From Hemileia vastatrix (lineage: Eukaryota > Basidiomycota > Pucciniomycetes > Pucciniales > Zaghouaniaceae), in NCBI GenBank assembly GCA_030280995.1, contig JASXTE010000004.1, forward strand, positions 15,220,501-15,284,500: a stretch of DNA of 64,000 nt, read 5' to 3'. Every line of letters starts with the position of its first letter. Position 1 is the stretch's first letter. The translations under genes and the position numbers were made by a program. Below, in pieces: positions 31,757 to 43,001 of this stretch. A model generated the notes under the pieces. The model did not search any database, had not been told where the DNA came from, and worked only from the letters and a program-made list of their open reading frames with translations.

Positions 31757-33000
31757 GTGTCTGAAGGGAAGGTGGAATTTTATGGGAAAGTGTTTAAGTT
31801 CACAGATGGTTCTTTTGTGAAGCCTAGTGATTTTCAGGCTCCAGTGGACTTGGTGAGGAGGAGACATAATGTCAACTCAAGGAGGCCAAGCTTTGAAGAG
31901 TTTCCTAATGAGCCTTCTTCTTCTGGTAAAGATGGAGATGAAGGAAAGGGAAAGGTAAAGGAGGCTAATATAGTCTCATTTAAATCTTCCTTTGGTGGTT
32001 TGGAGCTGTATTCTTGTGGTGGAAAGTCAAGTGGGGAATGCTTGGCTAGTGTTTATGATGTGGAAGCAGGAAAAGTGGGAAGGCCTAAGAGCAGTTATCA
32101 GGTACAACCAAAGCCTAAGGCTTCAAAGGTGGATACCAAGCTGAGTGCATCTAGGAAGAAGTACAGCAAAGAGGAGCTGTACAAGATGCAGAAGGGTATA
32201 GCTGATATGGGCCCCCCTAGTTTTGCAGAATTGGACATGAATGGTGAGCCAATGCCTATGGATGTTGATTTTGACTCTGAGGAGGATGTACCTTTGGCTT
32301 CATTGCCAAAGCCTGCTGGAGTTGGAGGGTCTGGTGAGGAGTCTGGCTTGGTTCCTGTTGATGGTAAATCTGTTAGTGATTCTGGTCCTCAAGAATCTTC
32401 TAGGATTAAGGTATTAAAGCAAAGGGCTCACTTTGAGGGGCCAGTGGTTTCTGGCCAAGTTAATGTTATGGAATCTGTCCTGGAAAGGATTAATCAGGGT
32501 CAGGTTTCCCTTACTTATTGGGAGTTGTATGCTATCAGTTCTGGGTTGGCTGATAGGCAGAAAAAGTTGTTGACCAGGAGAAGGGATTCTTCTATAGAGG
32601 TAGAATACATTTGTGATTCTTCTGAAAAATTTGGTGAGGTGTTGGAAAATCATATTTCTGAACCTCTGGGTTATGTCAATGTCACTCTGAATGGAAGGGA
32701 GGCTAGGGCATTGGTGAATTCAGGCTATAAGATTAACCTGATTTCTTTTGTTGAGGCAACTCATCTGGGCCTCCCCATCAAAACAGGTATTGGTGGAAAT
32801 TTGAGAGGGATTGGTGGCCATGTCACTGAATTGGTTGGAACATCTAAGTTTGTGAAGTTAGATGTTGGGGGAGCATCAGTGAATGTTTATTTTTTATATT
32901 GCCAAAGGAACAGTTAAAGCTGTTTTGGCCAGGCCATTCTTGATGAATTTTTAGGCAAGAATTGGCTATCAATTTGATTTGGGAATCAGTTTGGAGTTGA
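31757..33000 (+). pseudogene. B gag-pol linker and protease
   Basis: Open from 31757 to 32917. An acidic and Lys-rich linker (KDGDEGKGKVKEANIVSF, KKYSKEELYKMQKGIADMGP) leads to LGYVNVTLNGREARALVNSG, then YKINLISFVEATHLGLPI, the retropepsin segment. The active-site triad reads NSG instead of DSG: AAT at 32717, a G-to-A change. A frameshift near 32915 ends it. Protease would cut Gag-Pol; this copy should be inactive. Confidence 0.8.
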
Positions 33001-33430
33001 CTGGTGAAGATGAAAGGAGGCTTCACATGAGTTTATCATCCCCTGGAGAGGATGGTTGGGAGACCAGGCCTGATTTGTCTTCAATGTGCCAGTGCATGGA
33101 CTTTTTTAGAAGAAGAAGAAATGTGGGTGCTGCCTCTGGTTTTTTGGAGTGTGGCTCAGGCTCAAGTGGGAGTCTGTCTTTTTTAGAGTGATGAGGGCTG
33201 ATCACCCTAGTGCTACAACCTCTCCCCAAGATGAGGAAATCCCAGGTTGTAGTAGGTAAGCAACCTTGGAGATATACCAAGTGGATTTTCAACTTTCACT
33301 TTTTAATTTTTCTCTTCTTTGAAAGTATTCTTCAAGTTTTTTATCAAGTATATGTTCTCTCTCAAAATTCTCAATTATTTTTAATTCAAGTTCAAATAAG
33401 AATATTGGTTATATATCTTTATCAAAAGAT

Positions 33431-33957
33431 ATGCAGAAAATCTGTGGAGTGGTGAGATTGGTGTCTAAAATTAAGTCCCCCCAATTATGCATCACTAGGG
33501 TTTCTTCTACACCCTTCAAAAACATTACCTTGGCCACTTCTGTGAGCATTGGGGAGACCCCTGGTTTTTTTTGTAGGATAGAAGAAAACTCAAGAAAATA
33601 AAATAAAAATCTCAAGATAACTGAAGAAAATAAAGAAAAAATCTGAAAATAATTAAAAAAGAAGACAAAAAATATTTTTGTGAATATCATCAAGATCAAT
33701 TTTTGGGCCTCCAGAATGAGGATAAACTGCAAAGTTTTAGAAGATGTGATTCATCAGATGAATGAAGATTTGAAGATTTAGAAGATTGAAGTGAGGATGA
33801 AGATGTGGAATTGCAGAAAACTTTTGGAGTGGTGAGATTGGGGTCTAAAAGTAAGTCCTCCCAATTGTGCACCGCTAGGGTTTCTTCTACACCTTTCAAA
33901 AACATTACTTTGGCCACACATGTGAGCAATGGGGAAACCCTTGGTTCTTGTTCCAGG
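33431..33957 (+). repeat. Partial tandem duplication inside B pol
   Basis: 33431-33570 and 33811-33957 share GAGTGGTGAGATTGG, the CTAGGGTTTCTTCTACACC block and CAAAAACATTAC, in the same order, about 380 bp apart. The second copy is the one in frame with RT. The material between is A-rich and acidic-coding. Confidence 0.8.
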
Positions 33958-35877
33958 TCTGGTGGTAACAATATCCAGAAGATCCCTCAAGTGGAAAGTG
34001 GAGCTGCAAAGTATAAGAAGGTAGCTCAGAAGATTAGGCCTGTCAATGAGCCTATGCCTGTGGGTTTGAATCCTCCTTTGAAGAGACCTCCTTTTTTGAG
34101 AGATCCATACTGTACTCCTCTGGTGAAGAATCCTCCTGAGTTTGTGGAAACTTATAGACTTTGGAAAGATTGAAAGCAGTTAATTTTGGTCCTGATGGGT
34201 GGTTATCTGATGAGGAAAAGAAGTTGTTGTTGCATGTTATTGTGCTGAGGGAGAAAGCGGTGGAATTTCTGGAAGAGGAAAGGGGTGTGTTGAAACACTC
34301 TTATGGGGACCCTTACTTGATTCTTGTGGTTTTTCATGAACCTTGTAAAATGAAACCTATTCCAATTCCAGCTGCTATCAAAGACAAATCTGTAAAAATT
34401 TTTAGGGAAAGAGTCAGGACTGGTTTATGCAAACAGTCAACATCTAGCTACTCAAGTTTGGTTTTCTGTGTAAAGAAGAAGAATGGGAAGCTGAGGTTGG
34501 TGCATGATCTTAGAGCCTTTAATAGAGTTGCTATCAAGGATGCTAGGATGCTGCCAAGTGCAGAGGATTTTTTGGAAGCTTTTGCTGGAAGGGTGTGTTA
34601 TGGTTTGGGTGATATTATGGGTGGTTATGATGGAAGGGAGCTTCATACAGATTCAAGGCCACTTACAACTTTTGAGACTCTTTGGGAAGGTTTCAGCCCA
34701 CTAGGTTGCCTCAAGGAGCAACTAATTCAGTAGCAGTATATCAAGCACAAATGGCTTGGATTTTACAGGATGAGATACCTACTCATGCTGGTATTTTTAT
34801 TGATGATGGTGGAATCAAAGGACCATCCACTGATTATGGAAATGAGGTGCTGAAGGAGAACCCAGGTATAAGGAGGTTTGTTTGGAAATATCAAATTGAT
34901 CTAGAGAGAGTATTGTTTAGGATTGAAGTGGCCGGTTTGTCCATTTCTGGGTCAAAGTTTTGTTGTTGTGTTCCTGCTCTGCAAATTTTGCATCATGTGG
35001 TATGTAAAGAGGGAAGTATTATGGCAAAGAAAAAAGTTAATAAAATTCAGTCATGGCCAAGGCCTAAAAATACTACTGAAGTCAGGGGATTTTTGGGGGT
35101 TTGTGTCTATGTCAGAATTTTTATTAAAGATTTCTCTTTGTTGGCTTCACCTTTCAGGAGGTTGACCAGGAAAGATGCAGAGTGGGTATGGACTGAAGAG
35201 TGTGAAGAGGATTTTCTGAAGTTGAAGAAGGTGGTGGGTGAAGATATTATTTTTCACAAGTTGGATTATGGTGTGGGAGCTGGAAAAATTTATTTGGCGG
35301 TGGACTCAAGTTATATTGCTGCTGATGCTTTTTTGTCTCAGGAAGATAAAACTGGGAGGGTCAGGCCAGTAAGGTATGAGTCTTTAGTATTTAATGAGGT
35401 GGAATCTAGATATTCTCAACCTAAGTTTGAATTGTGTGGTATAGCAAAAATTTTGAAGAAGCTGAAAACTGTTTGGTGGGGGCAGCATTTGAGGTGCAGG
35501 CAGATGCTAAATCTCTGGTTCAAATTATCAACACACCTAGCCTTCCAAATGCTTCAATGACTAGGTGGGTGGCATTTATTCAGCATTTTTCATTTGAACT
35601 GGTACACAAACCTGGAAAAGCTTTTAGAATGCCTGATGGATTATCAATGAGACCACCCACAGATGAAGATTCTGATCCTGAAGAATTTGATGAACATGTC
35701 CCAGTGGTTAGGGTTAGCATAAAGGGTGCTGAAGAATTTTCTCTCCTCCCCCATGAGGCTAAACTGGAAGATTTTTCTCTCCTCCCTCAAGAGGTTAAAC
35801 TGGCTGGATCTGATCTTGATTCTTGTGATCAGGATGTCTTTGTTGATGAAGATGGGGCCGTTGTTTGGGATGGCTGA
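33811..35877 (+). pseudogene. B reverse transcriptase, RNase H and linker
   Basis: LQKTFGVVRLGSKSKSSQLC begins the pol segment. RT motifs: LVFCVKKKNGKLRLVHDLRA, TRLPQGATNS (34700-34729), then HAGIFIDDGGIKGPSTDY (34783-34836) with both catalytic Asp intact. EVRGFLGVCVYVRIFIKDFS, the thumb region, follows. RNase H: IYLAVDSSYIAADAFLSQED, FELCGIAKILKKLK, then DAKSLVQIINTPSLPNASMT and HKPGKAFRMPDGLS. The linker RPPTDEDSDPEEFDEHVPVV continues to the stop at 35877. Stops and shifts at 34173, about 34700, 35430 and 35875. Confidence 0.88.
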
Positions 35878-36093
35878 AATTTAGAAAATGGTGTATTTTT
35901 TAGTGAACTGGATTCTCTTAAGATTCAGTGGAAGGATAAGGATGTACTAAAGTTTAGGGATTGGTGTCCTGGTTGGGCTGGTCAAGTGGCTCATTTTCGC
36001 ACAGGTGATTATTATGAAATGGTTTTACCCTTGGATGTTGTGTTGTTGGACTTTTAAGATGAGACCTGGGGTCAATCTGGCTTTTATTTTACT

Positions 36094-37336
36094 ATGGTTG
36101 AATATCTGTTAACCTTGGAGAGGCCAGATAGTTGTGATGATGATACTTGGGTGGAAATCAAGAAAAAAAGTCTTGGATTCTATGTGTCAGGAAGGACGTT
36201 GATGAGGAGGAGACATCCAAATCCTCAAGAAGTGGTAACTCAGAAGAAGGGTCAAGAGTTGATGTTGAAGTCTTTGCATGAAGACCTTGGTCATAGAGGT
36301 TCTCAGGAGATGTATTGAAGAGTAGCAGACAGACTTTAGAGGAAAGTTATGAAGTTGGCTGATCCGGGTTGGGTTCAATCTTGTGAAAAATATTAGGAAG
36401 AAGTCACTTGAAACCTAAAGAGGTTGGTCATGCTACTGGTGAATCAACTGTGTTTGGAAGAGTCAGTCTGGATGCTGTCCATATCATGGAGGGCAGGTAT
36501 ATATACTTGATTGTTCCCAGAGATGATTTATCTTGTTGGGTTGAGGAAGTTCCTCTGGTTAATTTGACTGCCAAAAGTGTGGAAGAATCGTTGAAGAACA
36601 AATGGGTGTTTAGATAAGGTTTGATGAAGTTGGTGACTGTTGATGGTGGGCTAGAGTTTGGAGCTTGATTCAAAGAAGTGTTGGAAAGTATTGGCTCTAA
36701 TTCAGAGTGGCTACACCTTATTATCCTGAAGCTGAAGGCATGGTTGAAAGAGGCCATCAAATTATCAAGAGTGCTTTGGTAAACATGTATGGAGATAGTG
36801 ATGGAAAGTAGAGAATTTATTTACCCTTGGTTTTATTTACTGATAGGGTCACTATGAAAAGGAAAACTGGCTATTCCCCTTATGAGCTAATGTTTGGGCA
36901 GAAAGCAGTTCTACCAGTGGATTTTTAAGCTGTATCTTATCTTGGAATTGATTGGGATGATGTGTGCTCAACAGAAGATTTGCTCTGTGCCAGGTTGCAG
37001 CAGTTGGAATGTAGAGAGGAACTTCAAGAGAAGGCATACTCTAGAATTATGAGAATAAGAAATCAATCAGTCAGATACTGGGACAAGAAGTTGGCTCATA
37101 GACTCAGGAATCCCTTGAAACCTGGCTGTTTAATTTTGGTGTATAATAGAATTTTGGAGAGTCAGTGGGGAAAAATGTTTTCTGGCAGATGGAATGGGCC
37201 TTACAGATTCAGATCTCAGTTGTCTGGAGGTTCTTATGTTTTGGAGGAGTTGGATGGTGCAGTCTTAAAGAATAGAATGGCTGTTGATCAGGTGAAGAGA
37301 ATTTACCCAAGAGGCACTAGAAGTGAAGAATATTAA
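36094..37336 (+). pseudogene. B integrase and C-terminal tail
   Basis: The zinc-binding region is ELMLKSLHEDLGHRGSQEMY (36253-36315), with the CC half damaged after 36380. Core: GRVSLDAVHIMEGRYIYLIV, then a stop at 36615 before GLMKLVTVDGGLEFGA. A shifted frame gives YPEAEGMVERGHQIIKSAL with the catalytic Glu intact. The tail 36962-37336 (MCSTEDLLCARLQQLECREE ... NPLKPGCLILVYNRILESQ ... VKRIYPRGTRSEE) matches the tail at 1704-1411 and closes pol. Confidence 0.85.
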
Positions 37337-38591
37337 CTCCAAAATGAAGATAAACTATGGACCATTCTTTAGATTTTAAATTTTGGTGATGCTCTGCATC
37401 TTTTTGTTGGAAACTTGTTTGTTAGAATGTACCCATGGGTAGGGCTTCTAGATTTGATCTTGGCAAGTGTAGGGATAACTGATGAGCTGGCTGCTCTGTA
37501 GAACAGTTACCCCAGATTGTCTTTTTCCAACCCCTTCTCTTAATTTGGTTGAACCCTGGTATTGGTTTCTCTTCACAGGTTTTAGTCCTCTATGACTTTA
37601 TACTGAAAATTCTTTTGGTCTTCAAGTGCTGGACTCTTCAAGCTTATTGGTTTTGGTTTTTTTGTGCTGGATGTTGTGTTTTTGTTAGAAGGTACCCAGG
37701 GGGGCTTCTAGATTTTATTTTGGCAAGTGTGGGGGTAACTGATGATCTGGCTGCTCTGTAGAAAAGTTACCCCATAATGTCTGTTTCAAGTATTTTTTTT
37801 GTCGTAGTTGAATCCTATTTCTTGTTTTGGTTATTCAGGTTTCAAGTCCACTACAACTTTAAACTGGCTTAGATATGGCTTCTTTGTCTTTGGTCTATTT
37901 GGATTGGTAGTGGATCACTTGTGGTCTCCCATCATTTCTACTTATTGGAGGGAGCCCATCCAGTGATCATTTCTTTGGACTGGACCTTCTATGGAGCTGG
38001 AATTTTTCTATTTCTTTCCTTGATTTTGTGGCTATGGTTGTGTTAGATAGAATTTATAGATTATTTTCTTTTTTTCTCTTTTTTTCTTTTCATTTTTTAT
38101 GAGGGTTATTAGGATGTAAAGAGGTGAAAAATCATAAAAAAAAATAATATTATATGGTGTCACCACATCAGGGTCGCCTGGATGTGGGAAAGCATTGGTG
38201 GGGAAAGGCTCATCATCAATTGGCTGGGAAATGCTATTTTCTTATTTATCTTTATTGCATTTTTTATTATTTACTTTAATTTCTATTCATTTCATTTTAT
38301 CTTTATATTATTATTCTTATTTTATTTCTATCTCAAATCATTTAAAAATTTATTTAAAGGTGTATCCACATCAAGGTGCACATGGATGTGGGTAAGGTAT
38401 CAGGGGATTAGCTCATCAATTGGCTGGGGGATACCATTTGTAGTTATTATTTATTTCATTTTATGTTCTCAGCTCTCATATTTTTTGGTGTAGTTTTGTT
38501 TAATTCTTTTCAAGTAGTAGTTTTAAGTAGTAATCTGTTAAAAAATCAAAAATCAAAATAAATAAAATAAAATAAAAATAAACAAATTATA
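37337..38591 (+). repeat. B 3' untranslated repeats
   Basis: Two copies of the hairpin repeat (about 37430-37525 and 37690-37785), two AGTCC...TTTAAACTG motifs (about 37586 and 37845), and two copies of a longer block with CCACATCA(A/G)GG...GGATGTGGG...CATCAATTGGCTGGG (38160-38225 and 38365-38435). No gene. The same set occurs in reverse at 1-1200. Confidence 0.85.
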
Positions 38592-38871
38592 TAAAAAGAA
38601 AAAGAAAAAGAAAAAGAAAAATAAAAATAAAAATAAAAATAAAAATAAAAATAAAAATAAAAATAACAATAAAAATAAAAATAAAAATAAAAATAAAAAT
38701 AAAAATAAAAATAAAAATAAAAATAAAAATAAAAATAAAAATAAAAATAAAAATAAAAATAAAAATAAAAATAAAATAAAAAATAAAAATAAAAATAAAA
38801 ATAAAAATAAAAATAAAAATAAAAATAAAAATAAAAATAAAAATAAAAATAAAAATAAAAATAAAAATAAA

Positions 38872-38902
<31 letters not shown>

Positions 38903-38980
38903 TAAAAAAAAAAAAAATAAAATAAAAATAAAAATAAAAATTAAAATAAAAATAAAAATTAAAATTAAAAAAAATAAAAC
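38592..38980. repeat. AAAAAG/AAAAAT hexanucleotide satellite
   Basis: A few AAAAAG units, then about 50 AAAAAT units with rare slips, ending in AAAATTAAAATTAAAA. It separates B's pol side from the opposite-strand genes. Confidence 0.95.
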
Positions 38981-39051
38981 AAATTTTTTATATATCTGCT
39001 AATTATTATTTATTTCTCTATTTAGTGATTTATTAATTTTATTTTTTATAA

Positions 39052-39715
39052 TTAATGTCTGGAAGAAGAACCCTCTGATGGTTGGTCCTGATTATGTTGG
39101 CATTTTTTTTTCTTGTTAGGATTGGAGGAAGAACTGTGTTCCTTGTGGTGTAGTTGGCTGGAGAGAGTGTATGGATTGTAATGGTCTGGAAATGGATTTG
39201 AAGGTAATTTTTGGGTATAAGTAGAAGAGGCTGGGATGGAGTGTTGGAAGGTGTGCTTAATTATTCTAGACATCTTCCAGTGGCCATCAAGAAGTTTTTT
39301 CCTCAGGTTCTTCTCAAAGTCATTCAATGGCCCATGAAGAGCAAAGGCTTTAAGCATGTTTGAACACATCATGCTTTGGTGTTGCTTCATATCAGTGTAA
39401 TCCAGTGTTAATGAGGTTTCCAGAGGTTGGCCAATCCCAATAGTAGCTTCAGGAGGTGGGGTGCCAACTAAACAGAATAATTAGATCAGTAACTATTTCT
39501 GTTGAAGAAATTGGATTTATTAATTTGGTACTTACAGATTGGAAGCTCATCAAATTTGTAAGCGGCCGTAACTTGGATTTTTGAATGGTTTTGAATAAAG
39601 GTAGTAGGAGGATCAACCAAGTGGAAGTATGGATTTTCTTGGTCATCCTCTAAATGGTGTTGAGAATATGAATTAGGATGAGGAAATTCTTGTGGCTTAG
39701 TTGGAGCAGCAGGGC

Positions 39716-39767
<52 letters not shown>

Positions 39768-40621
39768 GATATTGTTGCTTGGTTCAGTTTGGTTGGGTAC
39801 TGGTGGTGGAGTACCAGGGTTGTTGTAGGATGGAGAAGGAGAAGGTGACCTAGAAGCTGATTGGGATCTTCTGCATGAAGTTTTGGAAGAAATTGAACTT
39901 TCAGATGAATAATTGGCTGGCAGAGGAGAGGTGTAGTAGCTTCTTCTTGGTTGAGGGGGAGAATTTTGTCTGGGAGCAGTGTTTGGTGCTCTGGTGTCTT
40001 CTTGGTGTCCTCTGGCAGGCCTTCTAGAAGTTTTAGAATTTTTGGCATTTTTTGATGGAGAAAATTTTGACCGCATTGCTCTGGGAGAACTAGGAGGTTT
40101 TTGTGTGGTTTTATTGGTGTTTGCAGGCTAAATTTAGCTGTTTTCTGGATGTTTTTGAAGGTTTTGAGCCTAATTTTTGCTTCCTAGCAAGGCAGGCAGG
40201 CCGCCTGGATGAGGTCTAGCAGCCTGGGAGCTGATTTTAAAGCTTTTTGAGCGTAATTCGCAGAGATAAAGGCTGTCTCTTGAGAGGATAAAGCAGGTCT
40301 TTTGGAGAGTGTTCTGGAGACTGATTGGTGGGATATTCTGGATGGAGCTGAAGACAGAGAAGAAGAAGCAGGATAAAGATCTGGGGATATAGAGATGTAT
40401 AGATGTGAAGGTGAAGGTGGTGTTATAGGATAATTGGGGTCTCTGTCACATTTTTTCTTTCTGGAGTTGCAAGAATCTCAGTCGCTGTTGTAGAGTTTGG
40501 CCTCAGGAGTTGAAAGAGTGAAAGTGCAAGGTTTGCACATGTGGATACACTGTTTGAAAGAATAGTCCTTTGGAGAAGTGAAGCAAGGAAGATCTGGGTA
40601 AAAAGCAGAAGATCCAGCCAT
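39052..40621 (-). pseudogene. B opposite-strand gene 2: Cys-rich N-terminus, poly-Asn, one intron
   Basis: ATG at 40621 (MAGSSAFYPDLPCF) leads to FKQCIHMCKPC and, after a 15-residue spacer, a TGA, then DSCNSRKKKC. Compared with gene 1 this is CX2CX6C-X15-CX2CX6C with the first Cys read as Phe and the fourth as the stop. A Pro/Ser-rich stretch follows; a TAG at 40185 and a one-base frame change between 40190 and 40076 lead to RSKFSPSKNAKNSKTSRR, an Arg/Ser/Pro region and a run of about 17 Asn (39718-39768). An intron at 39468-39535 (68 bp, GTAAGT donor, CTGAT, TTTAG) joins DELPI to FGTPPPEATIG in frame. The C-terminus is helical (LHGPLNDFEKNLRKKLLDGH) and stops at 39052. Function unknown. It lies downstream of B pol, convergent to it. 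Confidence 0.7.
39468..39535 (-). other. Intron of B opposite-strand gene 2
   Basis: Minus-strand GTAAGTACC ... TTACTGATCTAAT ... TTTAG. It contains in-frame stops and removal gives ATC-TTT-GGC, so the splice is the simplest reading. Confidence 0.75.
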
Positions 40622-40756
40622 GATCTGTGATGAGACAACAATGAAGAGAAAAGAGATAAGAAGAAAAATATTTTTATCAGTGATGGGTAGATCATGAAGT
40701 GAAAGTGAAAGTTCAGTAGGTTGGTTGCGGAGTATTGTGCATGGAATTTGCTCTGT

Positions 40757-40766
40757 CTTTTTATGC
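40757..40766 (-). promoter_or_regulatory. TATA-like element before B gene 2
   Basis: Minus-strand GCATAAAAAG about 140 bp before the ATG at 40621, followed by a pyrimidine-rich leader. Confidence 0.35.
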
Positions 40767-40784
40767 AAAGTGTGGAAAGTCTGT

Positions 40785-41212
40785 CAAGAATTTAAACTGA
40801 ACACTGTGGTCAGTCAATCAAGACTTTAAACTGAAAATTGGTATAGTCCCCCAAGACTATTAACTGAGGATGGTTTGATGATTGAGTCCTTCAGGACTAT
40901 AAACTGATAATGTGGTGTTGATGTGATTCTGGAAGAGGGCATCCAAAGGGGGAGTCTCTGAATTTAGTTAAGGCAAGTGTGGGGGTAACTGATGAGCAGG
41001 CTGCTCTGTAGAACAGTTACCCCAGAATGTTAGTTTATTTCTTTGGTCTTTAATGGTTTGATCTCTGGTTCTGTCTTTATGATATAGGGTTTGAGTCCCC
41101 AAAGACTATAAACTGAGGGGTTTGAGTCCCCCGAGACTATAAAATGAGGGCTGTTAGTCCCCCAAGACTTTAAACTGATTTTAAGTCCCCCAAGACTGTA
41201 AACTGAGGAATT
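40785..41212. repeat. Array of about eight AGTC...GACT repeats and one hairpin copy
   Basis: Units such as AGTCCCCCAAGACT followed by TATAAACTGAGG lie near 40788, 40814, 40844, 40887, 41093, 41123, 41155 and 41182. The AGTC and GACT arms are complementary. A copy of the B-family hairpin repeat (GGGGTAACTG...CAGTTACCCC) lies at 40978-41022. The array is in the interval between the two opposite-strand genes. Confidence 0.85.
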
Positions 41213-41285
41213 TCTTATGATTAGCTACATTCAGAAAGTCTGGAGAGTGGTCAATAATTTTTCATTTCTAAGTCAAAAACTTCAA

Positions 41286-41958
41286 TCAAGAAACATGTGG
41301 CAGAAGAGAATCAAGAGATGAAACAAAGTGTTCAGAACTAGCTTTGAACTGGAGGATGAGGTCTTTCCTTTTCTCAAGGTCCTGTGGGTTTCTAGCAGGG
41401 ATGGATTGGAAGTAATTTAGAAAATTGTGTTTTCGTTCAGAGGAGTGTTGTTGAAACTTGGCCTTAAAGGTGGGCAAGTGGTTAGGTGTTGGTGGTTAAA
41501 TGAATCCTACATTGTCATCATCACTGCCTGAAGATGCAGGAACTGAGAAGTCTTCAGTTTTAAAAGCAGAAGGAAGGAATAAAAATTTTTTTACCATCAG
41601 ATGAACCAAGAATGGTGGAAGTGGTTGCTGTAGTGGTGTTGGAACTCTTTTTTTTTGAAGGGTGTAGTTTGTTGACTAATCTGGGTAACAGGATAAATGG
41701 CCTGGATCTTTTAGTGCTGGTAGAAGATGGACTAGGTTGGGGTGGATGTGAAGATGTTGCAGATGATAATAGACCAGGTCTGTAGCAAGTCTTCTTTCTG
41801 GATTGGAAGACATCACAGGAGGTTCTGTATGGATGAGCTGGTGGTGTGATGGTGCAGATCAGATTGTTGTCAATGCAGTATTGGCAAGGGCCCATGTCAG
41901 AGGCAGATTTTGAAAGAAAGCTGAACATGGTGGATCTGATGAGGGAGAATGTAGACAT
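41286..41958 (-). pseudogene. B opposite-strand gene 1: Zn2Cys6-spaced N-terminus, one intron
   Basis: ATG at 41958 (MSTFSLIRSTMFSFL), only about 20 bp from the 3' LTR. The N-terminus contains GPCQYCIDNNLIC, 12 residues, then CDVFQSRKKTC: the spacing CX2CX6CX12CX2CX6C of Zn2Cys6 DNA-binding domains with the fifth Cys read as Phe. Unusually, the basic SRKK lies in the second half. A Ser/Pro/Thr-rich region follows. An intron at 41543-41594 (52 bp, GTAAAA...CTCAG) joins LGSSD to VPASSGSDDD; exons of 364 and 257 nt sum to 207 codons. One TAA interrupts exon 2 before a helical tail (LEKRKDLILQFKASSEHF). Stop at 41286. A DNA- or RNA-binding role is inference from the cysteines. Confidence 0.7.
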
Positions 41959-41978
41959 TCTGAATTTGAGGTAGGATT

Positions 41979-42998
41979 TTGTCTTCCAACATTGACAGGG
42001 AACTTTGATGGTTGGTTTGGCGCGGTTTGTGTATGTCTTAATTGACATTGGTGGATTAATTACATTTTTTTTTGGTTTTATCCAGTGAACTTTTGGACTA
42101 TGGGTATATGGGTGCCACCATTTGATAGTCCCGGTTTTTCTCTATATTTGATGTCTTTGTAATATTTTTCACATTCCAGGCTTTAAGGGGTCATTTCCTC
42201 ATTTTTCATTTTTAAAAGATAACTGTTTAATTTTGTTTTTTGTGTTTTCGGGCTAAGTTCTTAGTACCATTAAGTAGGGCTAATTTGCCTCTATATTTTA
42301 TGTCCCCATGTTGCTATAGCTGAATTTGGAGTTTTAAGGGTTTTAGTAGTTGTAGTGGATTTTTATAAGTATTTTGGGCTTAGATGTTTTTGGTGGCTTT
42401 CTGGCATCAGGGAGGTCCACTGGCCTCATTTATAGAAGGCTGGGGAGCGTTTCTAGAGGGTTTTTATTCAATTTGGCTGTCTACAGCGCCAAAATTAGTT
42501 GCTGTGAATAGATTTTGGATGGGTGGTCTGTGTGTACATACAGTTTTAGGGGGAACTTTAGATATCATACAACCATCTGGTAATTATATCACTGTTTTTC
42601 TCACTCAGTTATCACTGTTTTTTGGCCACAATTGGTTGTGTTTTTTTCAATGTTAGTTCTTCACTTACCTCAACTTTGGAAACTGGTTTCTCTGGTGTAG
42701 CTTTGCAATCTGCATCAAGTATTATTACTGTTTTCTGTGCAACAAATTCACAGTGTTTTAGTTTTCTGGTGTGGATCTTTCTGCATTTCAGGTTCTCTTT
42801 GTTCTGTGGTCTATGTAGACTACTTTCTTGACTTGTTAAGCAGTCAAGAAGTGTGTTGGAAGGGGTATTGTAACAGTATCTAATTTTCTGTAGCAAATAT
42901 ATATCATCTGGTATTTCTCAAAGGGACAGGGGGTTTTCTCTCCAGTTTTACTCCAACTCCCTTGGTCAAGGCCTATTGCTAGTACTATAGAATTGTAT
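41979..42998 (+). repeat. B 3' LTR
   Basis: Matches the 5' LTR without the MITE; the empty site reads TTTTGGGCTTAGATG near 42377-42391. Ends near AGTACTATAGAATTGT, beyond which the integrase of A resumes (LLDGHFG from 43002). Confidence 0.88.
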
Positions 42999-43001
42999 AA
43001 A

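Larger units (their letters stand above)
29385..43000 (+). mobile_element. Ty3/gypsy element B, inserted in the integrase of A
   Basis: The LTRs are about 29385-30698 (this copy holds a 260-bp MITE) and about 41979-42998. Lysine-type primer site at 30700. Gag-pol 30801-37336, then a 3' region of over 4.6 kb with hairpin repeats, an AAAAAT satellite and two opposite-strand genes. Left of B the host frame ends at RHDS and right of it resumes LLDGHFG, proving the insertion. I could not fix an exact target duplication (AATTG occurs at both edges). The RT signature places it in the basidiomycete FIDD..IKGP lineage. The same family is seen at 1-3400. Confidence 0.92.

Noticed and set aside
40785..41212. 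CRISPR-like array of short repeats
   Set aside because: Spacing is irregular, spacers are partly repeated, the genome is eukaryotic with introns and LTR elements, and no cas genes exist.
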